A DNA stretch of 14,049 nucleotides from NCBI GenBank assembly GCA_964588665.1, contig CAZPQQ010000081.1:1-14049 (forward strand), given 5' to 3'. This DNA is from UBA2160 sp964588665. Lineage in GTDB: Bacteria; Chloroflexota; Dehalococcoidia; Lucifugimonadales; UBA1123. The position numbers and the translations under genes were made by a program. A model generated the notes under the pieces. It was not told where the DNA came from, ran no database searches, and saw only the letters and a program-made list of their open reading frames with translations. Position 1 is the stretch's first letter, and each line of letters opens with the position of its first letter. Below are positions 1 through 6,250 of the stretch, one piece after another.

Positions 1-977
1 GTGTGGGTCCGCGCCGACTCGTACACGGCGTGGACCATTTCGAGGGCCTTGTAGCCGTTATGGCCCTCGCCTCGGAAGTCGGCGGCCTCACCTGAAACCC
101 ATTCGGCGACCCCGAGGGCTTGCGCGGCTCCAGCCTCGACCATCTCGAAGTTGTCCGCCCCGTATTTGACGTACTCACCGTCGAGCTTGTGTTCCTGCCA
201 TCCGTTCGTTTTGCCGTTCATGATCTTCATGTCGTTCACCGTAAGGTGGATCATCCCGTCACTGCCGTAGATTCGAGCGTCGAAGCTGGACTCCGGTGTG
301 AGGCCCGAGAAGATCATCGCCCGACCTCCGTTGTCGAAACCGAACGCCGCAAGCGCCTTGTCCTCGATTGGGACGGCGCGAGCCCACTGGTCGGTTTCCC
401 GCTCGACGCTGCCCATGACCCACTCGCACTCCGGATCGCCGAGCACGTATCGGTACATGTCCGCTTGATGGGACGAAAAGTTCGGAAGGCCGTCGCGAGT
501 GAAGCTGGTTATCAGATGCGGATCGCCGATCTCGCCGTCGGCGATCATCCGGCGCGCCAGGTTGTACGAGGGCAAGAACCGCCGCTGGTGTCCGATGGCG
601 AGCTTGACGCCGTTCCGACGGCAAACGAGCAGCATGTCAGCGGCCGCGCCAATCGACTCGGCCATCGGCTTTTCGCAGAGGACCGCCTTCACGCCGGACG
701 CGGCCGCCGCAATGGTCATGGGCGCGTGGCCCTGGTCCCAGACGCCCACCGAGACGACGTCAGGCTTCGCCTTGTCCAGCATCTCTCGGGCGTCCGTGAA
801 ATGCTTCGGCTTGTAGTCGTCGTACTCGGCGAAGCTCGTGTCGAAGTCCTTCATCGCCTGAGGGCTCAGATCGGCGAGAGCGACGACTTCGTACTTCTTC
901 GAGTTCAGGTACCCCAGCGTGTGGTTGCTGCATATCTCGCCGCAGCCGATGACTGCCGTGCGTAGTTTGTCTGCCAA
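1..977 (-). CDS. Gfo/Idh/MocA family NAD(P)-dependent oxidoreductase, 3' end cut off by the window edge
   Basis: The protein oxidises or reduces a sugar, polyol or similar carbonyl/hydroxyl substrate with NAD(P); the exact substrate cannot be told. About 325 residues are visible with no internal stop, and the family is usually 330-390 aa, so little is missing. The N-terminus has a Rossmann motif (AVIGCGEICSN, residues 8-18) with an acidic residue at D36 (ALAD), which favours NAD over NADP. The family hallmark EKP is at about 102-104 (CEKPMAES), followed by a GHQRRF segment and the mixed-sheet C-terminal half. I chose the TTG at 975-977 because GGAG lies seven bases upstream and the Rossmann strand starts right after it. 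It follows the enolase-superfamily gene by 44 bases and is probably co-transcribed with it; that pairing is common in sugar-acid catabolism. The assignment to family is secure, the substrate is not. Confidence 0.92.
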   Translation of the reverse strand, partial: MADKLRTAVIGCGEICSNHTLGYLNSKKYEVVALADLSPQAMKDFDTSFAEYDDYKPKHFTDAREMLDKAKPDVVSVGVWDQGHAPMTIAAAASGVKAVLCEKPMAESIGAAADMLLVCRRNGVKLAIGHQRRFLPSYNLARRMIADGEIGDPHLITSFTRDGLPNFSSHQADMYRYVLGDPECEWVMGSVERETDQWARAVPIEDKALAAFGFDNGGRAMIFSGLTPESSFDARIYGSDGMIHLTVNDMKIMNGKTNGWQEHKLDGEYVKYGADNFEMVEAGAAQALGVAEWVSGEAADFRGEGHNGYKALEMVHAVYESARTH

Positions 978-1021
978 AACGCGTCTCCGTTGTCTGATTT
1001 AGGCGCTCGCGACCCCGACGC

Positions 1022-2164
1022 CTACTCGATCAGATGCGCCTTCAGCACATCCTCGTCGAACTCAACGCCGAGTCCCGGTCCGGACGGCGGAATTATGTAA
1101 CCGTTCTCGAGCACAAGCGGCTCTTTGAAGATCGTCTTATGGAGCGGCCCTTGGTTTGCTTCCTGAATCAAGAAGTTCGGAGAGCATGTGTCGACCTGAA
1201 TGGCGGAGGCTGCGGCGATCGGTCCGCAGTACATGTGGGGCGCGATCATCGCATAGTGCGCCTCCGCGATTGCTGCGATCTTCTTCGCCTCTGTTATTCC
1301 GCCACACTGCCCGACGTCCAACTGAATAATCTGCGCCGCCTTCTTTTCAAGAACTTGCGAGAACTCGTATTTTGTGACCAACCGTTCGCCGGTGGCTATC
1401 GGAATGCTGGTGTGGGCGGCGACCCTGGCCATCTCGTCGATGTTTTCGGGCGGAACCGGCTCCTCGAACCAGAAGGGATGATACGGTTCTAGATAGTCGG
1501 CGACACGGATTGCGCTGTACGTGGTTAGCTGGCCGTGCGTCCCGATCCCCACTTCGAGCTTGTTGCCGACTGCGTTCCGGATGCTCTCGAATATCTTGGC
1601 CGCGTGTTCGATCTCCCACAGAGGGATGTCCCTGGGAATCGGGTACATCGGCATGAACGGGTCGAGCTTGCAGGCTGAGTTGCCCTCTTCGAGCAGCTTG
1701 GCCGCGACCTCGCCGGCCTCCTCGGGGTTCTCTTTGAACGCGCCTCCGGGCATGTAGGCGTAGGCTCGGAGCTTCTCGTGGTACTGTCCGCCGAGAAGGT
1801 TGTAAATGGGCAGGTTCGCCGCCTTGCCGACGATGTCCCACAGCGCCATGTCGATCGCGCTGATCACCGGAGTCGCGTAGAGGCTCGGGTGACGGAAGTC
1901 GTGACGGGACGCGTACATTCGGTCCCAGATACGCTCGATCTGAAACGGGCTCTCCCCGATGACGTACTGGCTCACCATCTCCTCGATCAGGCTGATCTGC
2001 GTCTTAAGATCGCCGAGGTTGCGCGAGTAGGAGCCGCCGGTGACGCGCTCGCCGAGGCCGACGATCCCTTCGTCGGTCATCAGTTGCAGAAACAGCAGCC
2101 ATCTGCCGCCGATGTACGGCTCTTCGTTCTGGACGACCATTGTCTTTAGTTCGGTAACTTTCAA
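1022..2164 (-). CDS. Enolase-superfamily protein (mandelate racemase/galactonate dehydratase-like)
   Basis: Enolase-superfamily enzymes abstract the proton alpha to a carboxylate, giving dehydration or racemisation of acid sugars or related acids. The 380-aa length is normal. The N-terminal capping domain spans roughly 1-125 and the barrel 130-360. Compared from memory with E. coli D-galactonate dehydratase, it keeps the THG histidine (H210), FEEP (233-236), the ATGER glutamate (E260), QLD (D283), APH (H310) and IQEA (E335). The first metal-ligand Asp, expected two residues before H210, is Gly (G208, in VGIGTHG). Loss of that ligand is odd; I believe a subfamily with GTHGQ exists, but this is recollection. 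The start is TTG at 2162-2164 with AGGAG six bases upstream. A palindromic repeat separates it from the upstream CoA-transferase, while the oxidoreductase follows closely. Reaction not assigned. Confidence 0.93.
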   Translation of the reverse strand: MKVTELKTMVVQNEEPYIGGRWLLFLQLMTDEGIVGLGERVTGGSYSRNLGDLKTQISLIEEMVSQYVIGESPFQIERIWDRMYASRHDFRHPSLYATPVISAIDMALWDIVGKAANLPIYNLLGGQYHEKLRAYAYMPGGAFKENPEEAGEVAAKLLEEGNSACKLDPFMPMYPIPRDIPLWEIEHAAKIFESIRNAVGNKLEVGIGTHGQLTTYSAIRVADYLEPYHPFWFEEPVPPENIDEMARVAAHTSIPIATGERLVTKYEFSQVLEKKAAQIIQLDVGQCGGITEAKKIAAIAEAHYAMIAPHMYCGPIAAASAIQVDTCSPNFLIQEANQGPLHKTIFKEPLVLENGYIIPPSGPGLGVEFDEDVLKAHLIE

Positions 2165-2256
2165 TTCCTGCTCCTAAGTTCAATAGGTTGTGCCAGCGTC
2201 TCAGTGAAGGTCGTCGCATTCGGACCAACAGCGGGCAAACATAGCGCGTCGACATC

Positions 2257-2320
2257 CTTCGACGGGCTCAGGACGAACGAAACAAGTGTTTTTCCGTTCG
2301 TGGTGAGCCTGTCGAACCAC
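2257..2320. repeat. Palindromic intergenic repeat, copy 1
   Basis: An imperfect inverted repeat: the left arm starts TTCGACGGGCTCAGGACGAA and the reverse complement of the right arm starts TTCGACAGGCTCACCACGAA, around a short AT-rich loop. The right part (TTCCGTTCGTGGTGAGCCTG and onward to GTCGAACCAC) is identical to that in copy 2 near 4840-4869. It lies between the CoA-transferase end and the enolase-superfamily gene start. Such sequences are widespread as REP-like or small non-autonomous elements in many bacterial genomes; an effect on transcript ends is possible but unproven. Confidence 0.85.
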
Positions 2321-2374
2321 CCCGACGTTTCCGCGTAGGTTGCGATATGTGCACTGAATTTACAACTCAGAACA

Positions 2375-3625
2375 CTAGTCCGCTGCCCCCGACTGGGCGC
2401 GCTTCACGTTCTCGGAGCCGACGATGTCGGCGTCCTGCAACGCGCCGATCTCTTCGTCCGAATAGCCGAATTCGCGCAGAACCTCTTCGTTGTGTTGGCC
2501 GACGGTTGCGGACGCCGAGCGCACCGTGGGCGGCGTCTCCGACAGTTTCACCGGGAATCCGGTCACCTTGATATTGCCGTACGCCTCGTGCTCCATCTCG
2601 ACCACCATGTCGTTGTGGATAACCTGTGGGTCCTCGAACATCTCGTCCAGCTCGTACACCGGTCCCGGCGGGATGTTGTGTTCGTTGAATCGCTGTTCGA
2701 TTTCGTCTCGGGTATATTTCTTGAACGCTTTGACCAGGATGCCTCGGAGCGCGTCAGCGGCATCTTCGCTCATCCGCCGCTCTCTGAATCGATCGTCCGC
2801 TGCAAGCGAGGGATCGATGTCCAGCGCTGCGAACAGGTTCTCCAGAGGATCGGTTCTCACTCCCGAACCAGCGTTCAACGCCCACCACTTTCCGTCCTTG
2901 CACTCGTACAGGGCATAAGTCGGGCCGCTATTCGGGTGGCCTACGCCGTGCTTGGTTCGCTCGAACTTCGTGCCCTCGTTGAGCACCGCGGAGTTCTCCT
3001 GGATGTGACTTGCGATCATCGCGTTCAGAAGCGACGATTCGACGACCTGCCCTTCACCGGTCTGTTCTCGGGCCGCGAGCGCCGCCATGATTCCCTGGGC
3101 GAACAGCATCGCGCCGAGATAGTCGGCGATCCATGTGCCGGTGATCGTAGGGAGACCGTTTCGATCTCCGGTCATCGCCGCCAGCCCGCCCATCGCCTGG
3201 GCCAGCAGGTCTTGTCCACCGCGCTTCTCGTACGGGCCGGTCATGCCGTATCCGGATGCCGCTGCCCAGATGATCCGGGGGTTGATCTCCTTCAGCTTCT
3301 CATATCCGAAACCGAGGCGTTCCATGACGTTCGGACGGAAATTGGAGGCCACGATGTCGGCGTCTTTGACGAGCCTGTAGATGATGTCCCGGCCCTCCTG
3401 CGTGCGGATATCGACGCTGAGGCATCGCTTGTTCCTGTTGATGGACATCCAGAAGTAGCTCATTCCGTTGATCTGCGGCTGCTGTCTGCGGCCGATCTCG
3501 CCCATGTCCATGCGCTCTACTTTGATCACGTCGACGCCGTAGTCGGCAAGGACCTGCGTGCCGGCAGGGCCTTGCTCCAACTGCGTGAAGTCGATCATTC
3601 GGATGCCGTTGTACGGTAATGTCAT
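2375..3625 (-). CDS. CaiB/BaiF (family III) CoA-transferase
   Basis: Family III CoA-transferases move CoA between an acyl-CoA and a free carboxylic acid through an aspartyl-CoA intermediate in the cytosol. The 416-aa length is typical. Signs in the sequence are the N-terminal G.rmiDfTQLeqGP stretch, VDVIKVER (31-38), NRNKR (63-67) followed by SVD, NFRPNV (95-100), and GGQDLLAQAMGG with the likely catalytic Asp at D139. The C-terminal SETPPTVRS-like stretch and final small helices fit the family. The ATG at 3623-3625 has AAGGAG seven bases upstream. It sits 86 bases downstream of the catalytic MaoC gene, so the activated acid is plausibly the MaoC substrate or product. This is the intact one of two CoA-transferases in the cluster; its sequence differs enough from the other that they probably handle different acids. 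Substrate pair unknown. Confidence 0.95.
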   Translation of the reverse strand: MTLPYNGIRMIDFTQLEQGPAGTQVLADYGVDVIKVERMDMGEIGRRQQPQINGMSYFWMSINRNKRCLSVDIRTQEGRDIIYRLVKDADIVASNFRPNVMERLGFGYEKLKEINPRIIWAAASGYGMTGPYEKRGGQDLLAQAMGGLAAMTGDRNGLPTITGTWIADYLGAMLFAQGIMAALAAREQTGEGQVVESSLLNAMIASHIQENSAVLNEGTKFERTKHGVGHPNSGPTYALYECKDGKWWALNAGSGVRTDPLENLFAALDIDPSLAADDRFRERRMSEDAADALRGILVKAFKKYTRDEIEQRFNEHNIPPGPVYELDEMFEDPQVIHNDMVVEMEHEAYGNIKVTGFPVKLSETPPTVRSASATVGQHNEEVLREFGYSDEEIGALQDADIVGSENVKRAQSGAAD

Positions 3626-3711
3626 ATCTGTTCTCCTTCACACTGGTGAGCCGGGTCCTGATTCGAACACCGCCCCGATCTACTCGCTCTCCCAACATCC
3701 GGACCCGTCGA

Positions 3712-4146
3712 TTATCCTCCCTTTGACGGCAGGCTGACAATCGCCTTGCCCACGGTCACTCTTTTGCCGTCCTGGTTCTCGACCCAGAGATCGCACTCGA
3801 CCAGGTCTTCGCCATCCTCCCGGTACTTCCTGACGACTACGCCGTTGGTCGTCAACACGTCGCCGGGAATCGTGAAGGCGCGGTACTGCGCCGAGAGCTT
3901 CTTCAGGAAGCCGTTGGGCCCGTACCAATCGGCGAGCGACTTGCCCATGAATCCGGCGGTCATCGCGCCCTGTCCGAACACGTCGGGCAACCCCCGATCG
4001 ATCGCCTTCTTGTAGTCGTAGTGCACGTCGGCGAGGTCGTTGCTCCCCCAGGCGTACCGGACGATCGCCTTCAGAGATTGTTCGTTGGTGAACGACGGAA
4101 GCGGCGATTCCAGTTCAACGTCTTCGTAATATCTTTGCGGTCTCAT
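3712..4146 (-). CDS. MaoC-like hot-dog hydratase/dehydratase, catalytic half
   Basis: A 144-aa single hot-dog protein. Enzymes of this type hydrate enoyl-CoA or dehydrate 3-hydroxyacyl-CoA. The hydratase-2 signature is visible: D37 and H42 in SNDLADVHYD have the Asp-x4-His spacing of the catalytic pair, followed by A..RGLPDVFGQGAMTAGF, which matches the usual (A)x..G...GQGM.tag helix. The C-terminal strands (IPGDVLTTNG, VTVGKAIVSLP) complete the fold. The ATG at 4144-4146 has GGAGAGG just upstream. The gene lies 50 bases after a separate MaoC N-terminal-type protein, so the two are most simply subunits of one heterodimeric enzyme, as in HadAB-like or split two-hot-dog hydratases. The C-terminus ends in SKGG. 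The acyl group is not identifiable. Confidence 0.9.
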   Translation of the reverse strand: MRPQRYYEDVELESPLPSFTNEQSLKAIVRYAWGSNDLADVHYDYKKAIDRGLPDVFGQGAMTAGFMGKSLADWYGPNGFLKKLSAQYRAFTIPGDVLTTNGVVVRKYREDGEDLVECDLWVENQDGKRVTVGKAIVSLPSKGG

Positions 4147-4196
4147 ATTCGTATCCTCTCCGGGTGGCGCTCGCTGTCAGAGATCGGCGCCGGCGG

Positions 4197-4709
4197 CTAT
4201 TCGGTTGGGCCTTCGTAGTTCACCTGGGTGTATCGGTGGATGGACACGACTTCGTTGCGCTGGTTCCGAATCGTGTTGTCCACCCTCACGAAGAGCATGC
4301 GACCGATGCCCGGCCGACCCTGTTTCTCCCAAATGTCGCCCAGGGTCGTGGTGACCATAAGCACGTCGCCCGGTCGCACCACTTTGAACGCCTCCCACTC
4401 GTCTCCGGCGGCGAAACCAAGCTTGAATGGCCGTTCGAATGGCAGAGAGGCCTCTTCCAACGTCGGAGAGTGGCCGTCGATCATCGTTGACTGGGGCGTG
4501 ATCGAGATCATGAACGTCGGCGGCGCGATCGAGCTTCCCCAGCGGGTGCCCTTGCCGTAGTCGTCGTCCACCCATAGCGGATTCGTGTCGCTCACTGCCG
4601 TCGCGAACTTCTGAAGGGCCGACCGGTCGACCGCCCCGGCGACGTACGTCTCGCCAAGCGGTTTGCCTATCGCGGCTCTCATTCCGTCGGTGATAATTGA
4701 TTCAGCCAT
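4197..4709 (-). CDS. MaoC N-terminal (FAS1-like) dehydratase subunit, non-catalytic half
   Basis: A 170-aa hot-dog protein of the N-terminal MaoC dehydratase type. The features are YVAGAVDRSALQKFA (22-36), SDTNPLWVDDDYG (40-52) and the characteristic SSIAPPTF (59-66), then RPFKLGFAAGDEWEAFKVVR, a region typical of the FAS1-like domain. At the place where the catalytic MaoC half has Asp-x4-His, this protein has D41 and W46, so the catalytic His is absent and the subunit is probably structural or substrate-binding. I start at the ATG at 4707-4709 (MAESIITDG) because GGAGG is about ten bases upstream; an in-frame ATG twelve codons earlier lacks a ribosome site. It is 50 bases upstream of the catalytic half and in the same operon. 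A palindromic repeat occupies the gap on its upstream side. Confidence 0.88.
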   Translation of the reverse strand: MAESIITDGMRAAIGKPLGETYVAGAVDRSALQKFATAVSDTNPLWVDDDYGKGTRWGSSIAPPTFMISITPQSTMIDGHSPTLEEASLPFERPFKLGFAAGDEWEAFKVVRPGDVLMVTTTLGDIWEKQGRPGIGRMLFVRVDNTIRNQRNEVVSIHRYTQVNYEGPTE

Positions 4710-4778
4710 CTGTTCAATGCCTCCTGATTGCTGTCGTCCTATCATGGAAGGTTCGCGACAATCGTGAGCGTCCGACGT

Positions 4779-4870
4779 CCCTTCGACAGGCTCAGAGCCC
4801 GCCCTGAGTTTACCGAAGGGGCGAACGGAGCGTTGGTTTTTTCCGTTCGTGGTGAGCCTGTCGAACCACA
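4779..4870. repeat. Palindromic intergenic repeat, copy 2, with nested hairpin
   Basis: The outer arms are CCTTCGACAGGCTCAGAGC on the left and, on the right, TTCCGTTCGTGGTGAGCCTG continuing to TCGAACCAC. Inside the left part is a second hairpin: CCCTTCGACAGGCTCAGAGC pairs imperfectly with GCCCTGAGTTTACCGAAGGG. The right arm is the same as in copy 1 at 2257-2320, so the two are one repeat family, this copy longer by the nested unit. It lies between the broken CoA-transferase and the MaoC pair. Confidence 0.88.
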
Positions 4871-4937
4871 GCTTCGCATCAACACGAGACGCGAATACGG
4901 CCCGATCCTGTGAGCCGAGACACTGTGTATCGATTCG

Positions 4938-6166
4938 TCATTCGGTACGTTGCTTCATCACGCCGTCGTCGATGAGATCGTTGACCTCGGAGCCCGAGTA
5001 ACCCAGCCACTCCGCGATCTCGCTGCTGTGCTCGGCGAAGCTTGGCACTGGGTAGCGCACCGACGGCGGGGTCTCGGACAGCTTGAACGGTGTGTTGAGC
5101 TGGCGTATCGGCCCGCGCAACGGGTCGTCGATCTCCGCGATCATGTCGTTCTCGACAAGGTGCTCGTCGTTGGCTATCTCGAGCACGCTCTTCACGGGAC
5201 AGACCCAGTGGGCGCCCTTTTGGAGTTCAGTCACCCAGTCGTCCCGGTCGCGGTTCAGCATCGCCTTTTCGAGCACCTGACGCGCAACTCTTCCCGATGC
5301 ACCGCGCGTTGCTCTCCGGTGTTGAACCTCGTGTCTTGAGTCAGTTCAGGCATCCCAATGCGCCCGCAGAAATCGTCCCAGGCGTTCGGGTTTCCGCTCG
5401 CTATTCCCGAGATTGCCAGCTCTTTGCCGTCCTTGGCCGTCCAGACGCCGTAAGGAGGCGGGCTGAGGCTGTTTCCGGGACCCGCCTTCGGGACTTCGCC
5501 ACCGGTGCCCAGAGCCATGCCCATGTAGTCGGGGTGCAGCGCCATGATTCCCGCCAGCAGCGACGTGTCCACGCGCTGTCCGCGTCCCGTCTCGTACCGA
5601 GCGTAGAGCGCGCTGACGATGCCGAGAGTGGCCAGGATACCCGTGACCGCGTCGCCGACAGACGCCCCAGCCGGAACCGATCCCCGAGGATCGCCTCTGA
5701 AACCGGTGAGGCTCACCAACCCGGCCATCGCCTGCGCCTGCAGGTCCTGCCCTGGCCAATCGCGATACGGGCCTTTGTGGCCGAAACCGCTGATCGAGCA
5801 GTAGACCAATCGTGGGTTCAGATCCGCGAGATCTTCGTAGGTCATGCCCATGGCCTCGACGGTGCTGGGCCGGAAGTTGTTGATGAACACGTCGGCCCGT
5901 TTCACCAAACGCATCACGAGTTCCATGCCTTTGGGGGAGCGCATGTCGATGCCAATGCTACGCTTGTTGCGGTTGACGCCCATGAAATTGAACGGGTCGC
6001 CCCCTGTTGCATGGCCGGCGCCGCCCGCTCGACGATAGCGGTCGCCGTTTAGGTTCTCGATCTTGATCACATCCGCGCCCAGGTCGCCCAGGTACATCGT
6101 GCAACTCGGCCCAGCGAATATGTGGGTTATGTCAGCGACCACTATCCCGTCCAGGGGACCTGTCAT
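4938..6166 (-). pseudogene. CaiB/BaiF (family III) CoA-transferase, interrupted by a single frameshift
   Basis: Two reading frames together make one CoA-transferase of about 409 aa. The N-terminal part (6166 down to about 5266) begins MTGPLDGIVVADITHIFAGP and carries ADVIKIEN (31-38), NRNKR (65-69), NNFRPSTVEAMG and PGQDLQAQAMAGL with the likely catalytic Asp at D141. After HREELR the frame runs into nonsense and a stop near 5255. The missing C-terminus (VLEKAMLNRDRDDW to the end, with the family's KLSETPPSVRYP) continues in the -1 frame from about 5270 to 4938. One deleted base near 5266-5275 explains everything. All other residues look conserved, so this is either a sequencing/assembly error or a very recent mutation. 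The ATG at 6164-6166 has AAGGAGG eight bases upstream. It sits 84 bases after the large hydrolase gene. If functional it would transfer CoA to an organic acid. Confidence 0.9.
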
Positions 6167-6250
6167 GGTCGGCGCCTCCTTACTTTGATTCTCCGTGTGC
6201 CGTTGCCTCGCTGGATTACTTCGCTCGGTTCAGCGACGGCGTTCGTGAAG

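Noticed and set aside
120..965. Long plus-strand open frame opposite the oxidoreductase gene
   Set aside because: It is the antisense shadow of a clear Gfo/Idh/MocA gene; its translation has no family pattern.
2492..3619. 375-codon plus-strand frame opposite the intact CoA-transferase
   Set aside because: Antisense shadow caused by GC-rich codon use; no ribosome site or recognisable protein.
4728..4913. Small plus-strand frame containing RPFDRLRA and GEPVEP
   Set aside because: This is a translation of the palindromic repeat, a well-known source of false small proteins.
5255..5276. Programmed -1 frameshift in the CoA-transferase
   Set aside because: No X-XXY-YYZ slippery heptamer is in the right phase, and the frame is already wrong (VRC) before the A-rich run, so a lost base explains it better.
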